A DNA stretch of 64,000 nucleotides from Haematococcus lacustris (lineage: Eukaryota; Chlorophyta; Chlorophyceae; Chlamydomonadales; Haematococcaceae), in NCBI GenBank assembly GCA_030144725.1, contig JASKMD010000272.1, forward strand, positions 36,001-100,000. The letters run 5' to 3'. The translations under genes were made by a program, and so were the position numbers. The notes beneath the pieces were generated by a model. It searched no databases, was not told the origin of the DNA, and saw only the letters and a program-made list of their open reading frames with translations. Positions within the stretch are counted from its first letter, which is position 1. The number at the start of each line of letters is the position of its first letter. Of the stretch, positions 52,528 through 63,771 are shown one piece after another.

Positions 52528-52888
52528 AGAGTGAGACGCAAAATGAATAGCACATCGGCAGTTAAGAATGGTTCTCTAGTGAGGCGGTGACTGCAGCGGA
52601 GTAGGGTGTGGACGGATACAGCGGCGAATGCGCTGAAGCAAGTGGCGTTGCGCCTCGTGCGTCAAGTTTTGCGATCTGCTCAGCGGTGTAAACCAACAAC
52701 AACAGCGTTACCTTGGTTTCAAGCTTGGGTTTCCATTAAGCTCCTACAGTAGACCTGTAAGGTGCGGTTTCCTGTATGCAGGGCCCCCCGGAGCTGTGCC
52801 AATGGGGTGACCTGGAGGCTCTGCTCCCCATTGGCGAGGAGTACCAGCAGCTCTACAAGCTGGTTACTGACCGGCTGCCCAAGATCAG
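52528..52888 (+). other. Short open segment of unknown nature
   Basis: Between the MRG stop and a dispersed repeat. At 52783-52890 an acceptor-like TGCAG precedes a frame reading LCQWGDLEALLPIGEEYQQL then YKLVTDRLPKI, with no donor found and no known motif. It may be part of the adjoining repeat element. Confidence 0.3.
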
Positions 52889-53055
52889 GTCGAGATTGCA
52901 CCGGGCTGCAGAGTACCGGCGGGGCATTGATGGCCAGGCCTGCAAAAACCCGTGAAGCCTTGTATGCAGCAAGCTGTTAGCAGGTCGTTTGGAACGAAAG
53001 TGCCACCGGTGTGGGATTTGTGGTCATTAAGGGTGCGACCAAGGGCGCTACAGCT
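52889..53055 (+). repeat. Dispersed ~180-bp repeat, copy 2
   Basis: Begins ATTGCACCGGGCTGCAGAGT and GGCGGGGCATTGATGGCC; later CGAAAGTGCCACCGGTGTGG. Homologous to 32519-32715 in the same orientation. Lies about 200 bp upstream of the GST start codon. Confidence 0.75.
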
Positions 53056-53256
53056 GGATTGTAGCTGAGCGCCGTTGACCATAGTCGAACATCTATGTAG
53101 GGGTCTGATCAGCTTGCTGGCCTGCATCCAGTGCGTGTCCCACTCACAATCTCCACAAGCCCATGTAAGGCTATCCATGCCACCGGTCGACGAGTTGCCG
53201 ATCAACTGTGCGCGGTCTTCCGATACTCTACCCAGCATCGCCCCATCTATCTTGAC

Positions 53257-55180
53257 ATGCATCGCGCAGTGTTGTACACTAACCCGCTGGCGTTCAATCC
53301 CGCAAAACCTGTGTTTGTTGCCGCCGAGAAGCGCAGCCCAGTCCGCATCCAGCCCGTCAATGTGTTCGACGGCGAGTCGCTGAAGGTGGGCGGGGCGCTG
53401 CGGTAACCGGATGACGCTCTACGCCGAACCCCAATGACGTAGTGTGCCGGGAGGCAATCAAAGCCAGCCCCCCTCGTCCCTAACTAGGGCCTCCATATGG
53501 GTCGGACCACTTGGGACCACTAGGGACAACTAGCGGAACCACTCAAATGGCGTGAAGGGGCTGTGTGGAGTATCAAAGCCAGCCTCACACACCACCACAC
53601 CTAATGTTTATCACACCATCAGGGCAGGGCAGTGTACAAGGCATTGCCACAGCCGCGGCACGGGCATTTGTCATTTGAGCTTACTGGAAACACACATCGC
53701 AAGTCCATAACAACCAATGTCCATGCTTGCTTGACGTGGACACATCTGACTCGTCCTGACATGTGGCTTACCTGGTGGCATGTGCCAGCCAGGTCCACAC
53801 CCCCCACCAGCACCTACTTTGCATGTGTCGCCCGTTCCGCCCGCCGGCATACCTCGTCTGTAAGGCATGTGGTCACACCCTACATGACTGCGCATTGCCC
53901 CATCCGCATGCCAGGCCATCAGGGCTCCGGTGGCAAACAGCAGCTGCCCCGTGCTGCCAGAGTCAGGCGTGTCCACAGCATTAGCAGGGCAGCACAGCCG
54001 CAGGCGCAGTGTGGACGGGTGGCATGCGGATTGTGTGATCATTTATTTCATGCATGTGACCCAACGTGTGACATGGCACCACCATCACGGGGTCGACTAT
54101 TGCTGTACATTATGTTGCTTCAGGGAGGTAAGGAATGAGTGACAGCACTTGCCATGCTTGCATGGCAAGCTCATGTCACACATTTTGCACATTCTGCACA
54201 ATCACACTCTGCTCATAGGTGACACGCCTCATGCCCTTGCCATTTCCAGCCATGGTACCTGAGGATCAACCCAAAGAGTACCGTACCGACCCTGGTGACA
54301 GCTGATGGCAAGGTAGGGAGGGGCAAAAGGAATGGTACCCTTTGGTAACAATTATATTGCACTTAGTTTCACAAGTGGATGTAGAAAGAGGTCAGGGCAA
54401 GGTTAAGGTCTTGGGGCAGCCATGAGGGTGGGTGCAAGACGTCAGCCAGTGTAGGAACCCAGTGTTCAATTAGGCTAATCTGATGGCGGTCCTGGTAAAG
54501 AGAAATGATAGAACTACAACGCTTGTTTTGAGACTGGTTCCATGTATATCTTGAGCTTTGCCAGCCGTGCCCCAGTGTGCCCCAGGGCCACCTGCAACGC
54601 ATCCCCTTGTGCCCTGGGAGGGCTGCATGGAGGGAAAGTGGTCCTACCTTCCATTCCTGCTTTGGACCTGCCATGGCTGATTGTCATGCTCCTGCCATGC
54701 AGGCCGTGAACGAGTCCCTGGAGATTTGCAGGCTGCTGGACAATGAGGATGGGCAACCCCTGGGGGGCAACAGGGTGGACCGCACGCTGATGGAGGCGCT
54801 GCTCAAGGTGCCTGCTGCCCCTGCTGCTGCTGCTGCTGCCGCTGCTGCTGCTCAGGCAGCCACACCCCAGCGGGCTGCTGCTCCGCTGCTGTATCACAGC
54901 AGGGGGTCACAGCAGGGCATCACAGCAGGGCATGGGCACTCACGAGCCATAACATCAGCTGGCTGCATGGCCCCCTCCTCTTGAAGCATTGTAACTCTGA
55001 CTCCACCCTGCCCTACACCTGACATCTTGCTGCTGTACGACTTCCCCTGCTCCCTCCTGCAGGAGATTGACGCCTGGGATGGCAACCTGTACGCGTTTGG
55101 CAGAGCTCCTGAGGGAACCCGGGGCTTTCTGGCCAAAGCGAGCGACTTCCGAGTCAAGTGAGTGGCATGAAGGGACAACG

Positions 55181-55216
<36 letters not shown>

Positions 55217-57574
55217 GTCGCCGAGGCTGTTAGTGGCAGCTGGGAGGTGAGTGGAGCCCTGAGTATGTACGCCCTGTCTCCATCATTGTGTGGCGAACAG
55301 TGGGGGCTGCTCCAGTGGCCGCCTGCGGCGCTCAAGCCAACAAGCTCAGCGCCTGTGGCACCACTCTACCTCAGCAGCAGCATCACCTCCAGCACATGTG
55401 ACAGGCTCCAGCAGCTGGGCCCTGATGACTCATGTCACCACCTCCAGCAGCGCAGGTGGAAGGCCTCTTCTGAACGCTGGCCGCAGATCTTGGGCTGTGA
55501 TAGTTTGAGGGGAGCATGGCAGCATTGCTGTTGCACTGAACCTTGGTGGGCTGGGTAGAGGTGGGGCTGGCTGGGTCTAAGCTGTGTCACTGCTGCCTGC
55601 CTAGCTGCCTAGCTGCCTGACTGCCTGTGGCCTGTGGGAAGTGGTGGGAGCTGAAGGGGTGGTGGGTGTGATTTACCAATTGATCTCACCTCATCACACA
55701 AGCCAGCGTTGCCACAGTGCTTAGTAATCCGACTATGGGCACTATGGAGCAGGTACGGCCTAGCCAGCCAAGCTCAGCTTCAGACACATGGCTGCTGTCA
55801 AGGGAGGACGCCGCTCCAACCTGTGTCCTGGGAGTGGCTGCGACCTCGAGATCAGCTTGACCTAGAGACCAGCAAACCAGTCGAACAGTAGTCCAGTCGA
55901 ACAGTATACCAGCTGAGCAGTAGCAGAAAACATTCAGCTGCCCGGTCCAGCATGCCTCCTGGGTGGGGCAGAGGAGTGGGCCAGCCTTTGTAGCCTAATG
56001 CGGGTGAAGCGTACCGGCACTAGCCGCAGGCTAGGCAACATGCATTTGGATGCCCCTTCCCCTGTTGCCATGGTGTGGTGGTGGGAATAGTGCTGCTGCT
56101 GCAATGCTGTGTGATGTATGGTGTGTGACATGGGATGTGTGAGGTGTGGTGGTGCAGAGTGGCTGAGGCTCGAGCCCGAGAGAACCCTGACCTCAAGGAA
56201 GCCTACCAGGCCAAGATCCAGGCTGTGCTGAAGCAGAGCGCAGAGGCCACAGACAAGGCAGCGGTGAGGGAAAGAGGCGAGGGGTGTGTGGAGGGGCAGG
56301 GTGTGAGGAGTGGGGTGTGGGGTGTGGGGTGAGGTTGTGGATGTGCACAGTCGCGTTCTGAAGTCCGCCCGCTAGCCAACCAGCCAGCCGGCCCGCCAGC
56401 CAACTCCTGTTGCCACAGCTACCTGCAGCTCAGCAGGGCCGTGAAGCAGGCCCCACTCCGCCCCTCTGTACTTCACCTCTCCACTCTCTTCTTACTCCTC
56501 CTCTCCCCTCTCCTCATCCCTTCTTTTCCCTCCTTTTGCCCTGTGCCTGATGAATGGCTGGTGAAGGGGATGGTGAAGGGGGTCGTGAAGTAGGGGGTGC
56601 AGGCGCGGCTGTGGCTCTGTGTACAATGTTGGCCAGGGCTGGGGTGGCACCTGCAGGTGGCGGCCAACTAGCAGCAGCTGCGCAGCCTGCTGGACCGGGC
56701 CGACCAGCTGCTGGCCAAGGCTGCAACCTCGACCGCCTCGACCACCTTGGCTCCGGCGGGGGAAGCATTCCTAGCAGGGTCGGCACTGTCGCTGGCGGAT
56801 GCCCTGATGGCGGCTGTGCTGTGAGTAGGACGCACCACCCCACCCACCCCTTCGCACCCACCTCTAGGATGGCTGCTGCCTCTGCCACCACACAGACGCC
56901 ACCACATACCACACAGCTGCCAGCCACCCACACCCCACGCAGCCCGTGTTGCTGCCACAGGCTCTCAAGTCTTCATTGCGCCAGAGGCCAGCCAAGGCTG
57001 CCAGCTGCCTATGGCTTGCCAACGCTAGAGGCTATGCTAGTTGCACTTGCCGTTCCATGCCGTCGGGTGGGGCCCTGCACTCACACCATTACACCTTATC
57101 CTCAGTTCAAGCAAGCCTGAGCCATTTCATCGTTGCAGGAGATGTCTTGCATGGGAAGGAATGTTGTCCCTGCCTGCCTGAGCGATCACTTTACCAATTG
57201 GGGATGCATGGGGACTACACCTCCATGGTGTCATCGCCTCCCCAGCCTCAGCCTCAGGGTTTAAGCTAGGGGTAAGGTGCCAGTTAGGGCATGGCCAGCG
57301 CGACACCCTTACCTCAACTCTTCTATGTATGGAGCTCAGCTACTCATGCACCACCCACTGCCCTGCCCTGCACAGCTACCGCGTCAACTCTCTGGGCCAG
57401 TACCAGGCAGAGATCGGCACTCGACCGGCTGTGCATGCCTACTACCAGCGCTTGCAAGCCCGGCCAGCGTGGAAGACCACCTTTGGGCCGGGTGACTCAA
57501 CCTTCGTGAAGTTGTACTGGACCTTGCCGGCTGTAGTCAAGGCCACGGTGCTGGGCACGTTTGGCGTATACTAA
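53257..57574 (+). CDS. GDAP1-like glutathione S-transferase-family protein
   Basis: Seven exons: 53257-53385, 54250-54312, 54703-54807, 55063-55157, 56158-56263, 56672-56820 and 57376-57574; 846 nt, 281 residues plus TAA, all phases consistent. The thioredoxin-like N-domain has AVLYTNPLAFNPAKPVFVAA, then WYLRINPKSTVPTLV (cis-Pro) and the glutathione-contacting VNES. The helical domain has ARENPDLKEAYQAKIQAVLK, which closely parallels GDAP1, then FLAGSALSLADALMAAVLYR and RPAVHAYYQRLQARPAW. It ends KATVLGTFGVY, without the long C-terminal membrane anchor of animal GDAP1. The usual catalytic Ser/Cys near residue 11 is Ala/Phe, so classical conjugation activity is doubtful. GDAP1 proteins act in mitochondrial dynamics and redox in animals; a role here is inference. 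The exon 6 acceptor is AACTAG, since the earlier CTGCAG would include a stop. Confidence 0.9.
53470..53571 (-). mobile_element. 102-bp TnpB-family tail insertion with 13-bp target duplication
   Basis: Contains only the outer part of the conserved tail (CCCTCGTCCCTAACTAGGG to GGCTGTGTGGAGT). Flanked by exact 13-bp direct repeats ATCAAAGCCAGCC at 53457-53469 and 53572-53584. It lies in intron 1 of the GST-like gene. Truncation is on the side that is 5' in the unit's coding orientation. Confidence 0.85.
55191..55440 (+). repeat. Dispersed ~250-bp repeat, copy 2 (GST intron 4)
   Basis: Matches 23451-23690: GAGGCTGTTAGTGGCAGCTG, GGGGGCTGCTCCAGTGG, GTGACAGGCTCCAGCAGCTG and GGCCCTGATGACTCATG. Sense to its host gene here. 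It begins with a CTG run of variable length. Confidence 0.85.
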
Positions 57575-58315
57575 GTTGCGTGTATGCATAGCATATGCTG
57601 ACCATGCAGTTGACGGTGCTAGGCATTGTTTCTTTGTGTATGGCTATAATGCTTTTTATGATCAGGCTGAAGCGTTGAGGAAGATTCACAGTATATTCAA
57701 ACCACGGACGGTTGTTTTAGTGTTCTAGCATTGAAGCCACCCCACACTAGACCACCATTTTTTATCCAGTGTCGCATGGCATGCCCACCCTTACCACAAC
57801 TGGCATGCATGGCGGGCATGGCTGTACTAAATACAAACAGGCCTACAGAAATACAGTATTCCTGTATGAGTGACTGTAGCTTCGCTGTAAGTATGACACT
57901 GTCTGTATCGGCATCTTAGCTGGCTAAGCTGGGCTGACCCCATTCTGCATGAGATCGGGCTGGGCTGGGCAAAAGAATTATAAAAAAGGTTTCTCGATAC
58001 AGTCGGTTGGTCTGTATATTGCAGCTCCACGGCCCTGAATTATACAGAAACGGAAGCTACAGAAACGGTATGTATATCTGTATCGCTGTATGCCCAGCCT
58101 TCGATACAAACCTTTCGTTTCGGTCATCTAATGTTACAAAAGGGGAAGAGACACCATACACCATCAGCCAGCTAATGGGTGGGCCAAACAGATGACGAAT
58201 ATCATGTCAGTCCTGCCGTGGCTGCAAAGCAACCTAAACCAACACTGTAACTTTGGCTGCTGTCAAGAACATGCAAACACAAATGCACCGCTAAATGTCA
58301 TCCTGCTGAAGGTCA
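57575..58315. other. 3' regions of two convergent genes
   Basis: Between the GST stop and the HN1-like stop. TACAGAAACGG-type repeats occur at 58040-58070. TTACA at 58134-58138 is TGTAA on the HN1-like sense strand, a candidate poly(A) signal. No gene recognised. Confidence 0.5.
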
Positions 58316-59421
58316 CTACCCAAAAATGATCTGCAGGCAACCATGACAAAACAAACGGGTTGTGAGCATAGGCATGATAACAAGACCACACAAGTCGATG
58401 AACAAGCTGTGCAAAATAGTATTGTGGCCACAATATCACCTTGCTGAGTCATCAACACCTTCTCACCTGTGAGGCTCCACCAGGAGGGGCCAGGACACGA
58501 GAGCTGGAGCGGTCAGTGATGTAGTTCCCAACATTCTGCATTCAACATCAAGGCTGCACAACTGTGACATCCTCTTGTGGTATTAATTGACTAAAGTGAA
58601 CGTTCATACCTGGCCGGAAGGCCTGGCATAGTTGTTGTTGGACGATCCAGTCTTGCCATCTGGCGCCTGCCCACTGATGGGGTTCACGTCTGCTGCCCTT
58701 CCGGTCTGCAAAACATGTATATTGGCGGTCTTAAGAGACAGGACGCCATTGCAAGGTGTCACACTGAGACTAGACAAGACCTTACCTTGGTAGGTGGGGC
58801 AGGAGCATCAGAGCTGCCAAAGCAAATCTGGGACGCTCCACCAGGGGGGGCTAGGACACGAGAACTGTTACGCTCAGTAAGGAAGTTACCGACATTCTGC
58901 GTACAAACAAGCACTGATGTAGTGATGCTTAGGTGGACATGACAGTGGCTCAATGGTGCTGGAGATGCACCTACCTGGCCTGCTGGGCGGACATAATTGT
59001 TGCAGGCCTTGCCATGGGCAGTGTCCTCAGAGGACAGACCAGCGACAACCACTGCGGTAGGAAGGTCCTCGCCATTTTCGTCCTTCAGCGCGAAGTCGCC
59101 GCTGGAGAGCATCGCCTGGTGCCGAGAACGAGCAAGTAGGTCAGAGCTGTGTATTCGCCCCTAGATTCACGGGTGCCGGCACTAAGTAATTACTGACCTC
59201 CTTCAAGCGATCCTTCAATGCCTCCACGCCACCTGCGCAAGAAACCCAGTGCGTCAAATCAAAGTACAAACCCTGCGGCTCGCGCCAAAGTGTCGACACA
59301 GGATAGAAGGTGTCTCACCAGCTGGAGACAGGTTGCGCGCACGGGTCTGTACCCGCAGATCCTTGTGGGTCAGGGGTCGGAGCAAGTTATCCACCTCGGC
59401 GCTGGTCAGGACAGGAGCCAT
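58316..59421 (-). CDS. HN1/Jupiter-like (JPT) microtubule-associated-type protein with duplicated motif
   Basis: Seven exons: 59421-59319, 59232-59198, 59115-58975, 58896-58786, 58705-58610, 58535-58467 and 58330-58316; 570 nt, 189 residues plus TAG, phases consistent. Residues 5-50 (VDNLLRPLTHKDLRVQTRAR, then LSPAGG) resemble a SAP-like helix pair. Residues 94-120 and 163-189 are two copies of one module: NVGNFLTERNSSRVLAPPGG then ASQICFG, and NVGNYITDRSSSRVLAPPGG then ASQIIFG. RNSSRVL-x-PPGG matches the conserved motif of HN1/Jupiter proteins. Each module is preceded by a YVRPAGQ/YARPSGQ copy, so the duplication includes at least one intron position. The family binds or regulates microtubules in animals; the algal role is unknown. 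The last exon codes only IIFG and stop. Confidence 0.85.
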
Positions 59422-61159
59422 CTTGACTAGTGGTTGCCTGTCGGTGTGGTGCAATAGGCGAGGACGGCAACGTGAGCTGTCGGCCCGTCAACCGGTTACA
59501 AGCCAGCAGCTGGTGTCAATCGCACCTTGGTTACAAGCTTTGCTGGCGAAGGGACTTGTGGTCGTTTGTAAGTCTGTGTTCTTTAATCCAACTGGTTTCT
59601 ATGTTTGAACCGGGCGCAAAAAGGGGGAGGTGTGGGGATTCGAATCACCAGCCGAGGATGTCGTGAAGGTCGTGTTTCACACGCTTACCTCATTCGGGTC
59701 ATTGAGTTACGGGGTTGCTCCCTTCGTCGGTGTGGTAAGATAAGTCGAGGCCTCCACATTTGCGCTTGCAAACTTGCAGCACCTGACCCCACAGCCGACA
59801 TACCAGTAGCTCTGTGTTGGCCATTGCGAGCAATCTCTAGAGCTCCTACTACGGCTTGCTCCAGCCAGCAGCCTGCCCATCTGCACAGCCCCCCAGCAAG
59901 AGCCCTACCTTGAGATCCTTGTCACAGGCGTCCCCTTGTGAAGGGCTGACGACTGCAGCCGGCTCCACCCTCCATCTCTGCAGCCAACCAGCAGCCTGCT
60001 ACTCTGCACAGCTCAGTGGGGTGCAGCACGCCGGGCTGTCAGTGAGTGTGCACTCCACCTGCCCCACCCCACCCATCCCTGCCAGCCATAGCCCTGTCAC
60101 ACCAACATCAGAGCAGGCATGGGGCCGGGGTGGGCCACCATGGATGGTGCGGAGCAGCCAGTCGCTTCGCAGGCATGAGGAGCTTTGCAGTCTAGGGCCT
60201 AGGTGACAGTGACATCATGACATGCTTGCTTCAGTTTTGCGGCAGGATGATGGGCACTGTCATGTATTGGTCCTGCCAAAGCTCACTTACGAATGGTATA
60301 ACCACAACAGTGGCACCAGCGTGTCCAAGGAGCACATCAAGTTCCGGCCTAGTAGAAGTGTAGGTTTAGGTGGCATGAAACAAACGGTTGCAGCTGGAAA
60401 TGCACCGCTAAGCCTCCAGCCTGGTATGGCTGTCGGGCATTAAGGAGGAGTGGCCCACTAGTGCAACGTAGTTAAATCCAGCAGGGCTGCAGGCAGGCTG
60501 GGGGCAGGGCATGCTACAGGCGTGGAAGGTGGTAGGCAGGGCTCGCAGCCAGGCCCTGCCGGACTGCCAGGACCTGTGGCATAAGGTGGGACCAGCGCTA
60601 CAGGCTCAGAACGTGTATGGGCAGGGCTGGCCACCTGACCGGCTTCAGCAGTAGTTTTTGGAGGCAGGGTTGCAGGCGTGGGAAGACGCACAAGGGAAGA
60701 GAGCCTCACGCCACGCTGGACCTGCCAGCGATCCTGACTGTCAGGCTCTAGACCTCAAGTTTGCACTAGCAGCAGGTCGCGCCACAGCCACAGTACATAC
60801 TATTAGTAGTGAGCTTGCGCGGTGGCAGCTCACTGATTAGCTGGCCTGCAGCATGGACCGACATCAATAAATTGAGTGCTGGCATGCCCTTGCGGTGGGG
60901 ACATTTTGTTGCCACAGGCCAATGACAGTTGTCGGCGAAGTGTGCGGTCATCCGTGCCGACCGAAGCCGCCAAACCTTACGCAACCGGGCATGGAGTACA
61001 TGTGCTTCGCCCACCCGGTGATCACCTCTGCGCGCACAGAGAGCTGAACGATGATGAAGACGATGCCGGGCGCGTGCCGGCACAACGAAGGGACGCGGGA
61101 GGCCGCATGGGTGCAACCGCATCGGAAGCGGCGGCGGCGGCTTAAGTATCAGTGATGCA
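59422..61159. other. No gene recognised
   Basis: Upstream of the HN1-like ATG. Frames at 60222-60443 (VLVLPKLTYEWYNHNSGTSV) and 60876-61145 are open but lack motifs or splice continuity. Confidence 0.4.
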
Positions 61160-61290
61160 GAATTACATGTAATTTTACAAAACTACATGTAATTACACGC
61201 GTAATTCTGTAACTTTGTAACTTTGTAATTACATGGTTGTCCGCAGGGAAATCGTGTAATTACATACGGCCATGTAATTACCTAATTACA
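61160..61290 (+). repeat. TGTAATTACATG-rich terminal-like repeats
   Basis: Begins CAGTGATGCAGAATTACATG (61151-61170) and continues with repeated ACATGTAATTAC and GTAATTCTGTAACTTTG. A related block TGTAATTACATGTAATTTAC is at 62371-62391. CAGTG at the start and sub-terminal repeats around a BED-finger frame suggest the left end of a hAT element; a matching right terminus was not found. Confidence 0.55.
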
Positions 61291-61325
61291 GACTCGCGCA
61301 GCAGGCCTTCGGCTATCGTCGCAAC

Positions 61326-61817
61326 ATGTCGGAGGCTTCACAACAATGTAAGAAGCGGATGGCCTCAGGGCTGAGAGGCACATCGCTTCCTTCCCCCATC
61401 GCTTCCTTCCTTGGACGTGGAGGCTCATTCATGAAGAGACACAAGACTCAGACGAAGTCGGCGTGGGTGATGGCGAGACTGACGGCCATGTCGACGGCGT
61501 CCTACGCTATTCTTGCAATCACTGCAACAAGGAGGCGAGCAGTAACAAGGACCGCCTTAAGAGACATCTCTTGCACTGCACCAAGTTTCAGGCATTGAAC
61601 ATCGCCAAAACCTTCCCAGAACTCGCGGCAGCCATTGAAGCGTACAAGCACCCCGAGCAGCAAGTTGACAACTCGCGCAGGTGACCATCACCCCTAGACC
61701 AGGATGTGTTAGGAGGGTGCAATAGTACTACGTTCTGTGCACATTACAGGAAATGGTTGCCGACGACCTGGTGAAGCTGATTGTGGACTGCAGCCTCCCC
61801 TTCAACATTGCAGCCCA
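61326..61817 (+). pseudogene. hAT-family transposase N-terminal fragment (BED zinc finger)
   Basis: The frame from 61463 encodes YSCNHCNKEASSNKDRLKRH then LLHCTKF, a CxxC...HxxxC BED-type finger typical of hAT transposases, followed by NIAKTFPELAAAIEAYKHPE. After an intron (about 61682-61750) EMVADDLVKLIVDCSLPFNI then AAQ follows and ends at a GTAGTG donor; LPFN after the finger is characteristic of hAT proteins. The ATG at 61326 (MSEASQQCKKRM) is in a different frame from the finger, so a splice or frameshift intervenes. The catalytic core is absent, so this is probably a relic or non-autonomous copy. Confidence 0.6.
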
Positions 61818-63771
61818 GGTAGTGTTGGATGCCCCTCAGCTATAGCATGCACATACACCCCACAGTGGTATTGCAAGACAGGGCTTGTGATGCAGCCTGG
61901 AGCGGGCAGCCTGTAGCGTGTAGCCTCAAGCCGGATGGTTTTGTTGTGTTGTGTGTTCTTGTGTTGTCTTACCTTGTTGTAGAGGTAGGTATAGCATGGT
62001 GCCAGCAGCCAGGAGTGCCTAGCCCAGCGCGGTGTGGTGTGGTGGGGTGGGGTGTGGTGTGGTGTTGACTTGGTGTTGTGGTGACTTGTGGTGACTTGGT
62101 GTGGTGTTGTGTGGTGTTGTGTTGACTTGTGTAGTTGCTTGTGCAAGTATCCCCGTCTTGATTGAGATGAATTGGTCGGTAGGACCCTGCATAGGGTCAG
62201 TAGGACCTTGCACAGGGCCAGTACTGGTGGGACCCTATACATGGTCGGTAGTTCTTCTATCAGGGCTCCTGGTGTCATTAAAGGTTGTCTAAGGATGACC
62301 CTACACAACTCTCAAGATGTCGGCTGAAGAAAACGAGCCAGTGAGGAGAAAAGCTGGTTGTAATTCCCTGTAATTACATGTAATTTACATGTAAAGGCAT
62401 GCCGTGTGCAGGGATAGTGCAGCCGTCCAACTGCACGTGAACGGCGAATGATCGCCTCAGCCAGACTGCAATCACATGGGCACACACAAGTAGTTTAGAC
62501 TTTGCACACGTTCCTGCCTGCCTGCTGCCTGGCCATGTGACCTATGTGGCTTGGCCACCCCCCTCTAGTGTGTGGTGCTGCCAGCCCCCCATGTGAAGCG
62601 TGGCCATGTGTGAAGCTAACATCCTTGCAATGGCATGCCATGCCATGCCATGGCCCCTACCCCTTACCAACCTGTGTGGGCCTCGTGTATGTAGGACTCG
62701 TGTATGTAGGACTGGCCATGTGACTCTGTTTGCTCTAGTTTGTTTTTTGACGGGTGCCATGTCAGGCAGAAGGGCAGTGAGGAGGTGTTGGGAGGTGGTG
62801 GTAGGCAGCTGGGCCTGCTAGGGTGGGCTGCTGGCAGGTGTTGTGGTCAGGAAGGGATTATGGTGCTTGGGCTCCTGCAATTGACACGCCATGGCTCACT
62901 GAGCTTTGAGAGTAATATTGATTCTTCTGTTGCAGCTGGGCATATGAGTAAAGTAGCCTTTGAAATTGCGATCAGCACAAAATAATGACATCTCTCTGAG
63001 TTTTGGCTGGATTTGCTGTTATGGCTGCAAATCCTACCTGCTCAGCGGAGCCGCAGCTGAAGCTTGGAAAAGCCATTTAGGTGTGCCATGGTGTACTCGG
63101 ACACTCCTGCATCATCACATGTTCGTCGGGTAACCTGTGCTGGCGCGGGATAGGTGGCAACTGCTGCGTGCACCTCACCTCGCGGGCTGGCAGCAGCGCC
63201 TATACGTAGAGCACTAAGAGCACGCCTGCACTGCGCGATGTCTTGAGGGTGGCCGGCGGATCCCAACCACCCTGCCGACCACAATCGAAGCAGCTACTGG
63301 TTGCTGCCGTAACTAGAGTCCGCGTTTAAGCCATGCCGCGCGGGGCTCAAGCCATCGGCCTGCTCCCGGAGCTATCGGTCGCATGTAACGGTCTTACATG
63401 CCAAAACATCAGAGTTGGGAGGCCCTGACCTTCAACTGTGTCAACATATCAAACACAGACATCACAGCCAGGTTTAGTCACACTTCGCAGTGACTATATC
63501 AAAGACTTATAGTGAGAGCACGCCCAATGTTACCCCTTTCCAGCCAATACTTAGCCGAAGTTCATCTGGCATAGACGGGTCAGGCGAGTAAGCTGTCAAG
63601 CTGAGATATCTGTCAAACTGAGATGTAGGGCTCAGATGTAAGATGTGCTAACCAATGCTGAATCACTGCTAATCAAATCCCGGGGGTATCCCGCATCAAC
63701 ACGGAAGGGGTGGTTGTAGTCCTTGCCTTGAGGTAAGCTTATTCCCCCTACATCCACCAATGCACCAGCCA
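61818..63771. other. Low-complexity and intergenic sequence, no gene recognised
   Basis: GTGGTGTTGTGGTGACTTGG-type low complexity at 62030-62140; AGGACCCTGCATAGGGTCAG-type tandem phrase at 62180-62250; TGTAATTACATG block at 62371-62391; CATGC run at 62630-62652. No coding motif found. Confidence 0.5.

Noticed and set aside
59622..59710. Possible tRNA gene on the minus strand (GATTCGAATCC B-box-like, TTTTT downstream)
   Set aside because: T-stem pairs poorly, no matching acceptor stem or proper anticodon arm could be built.
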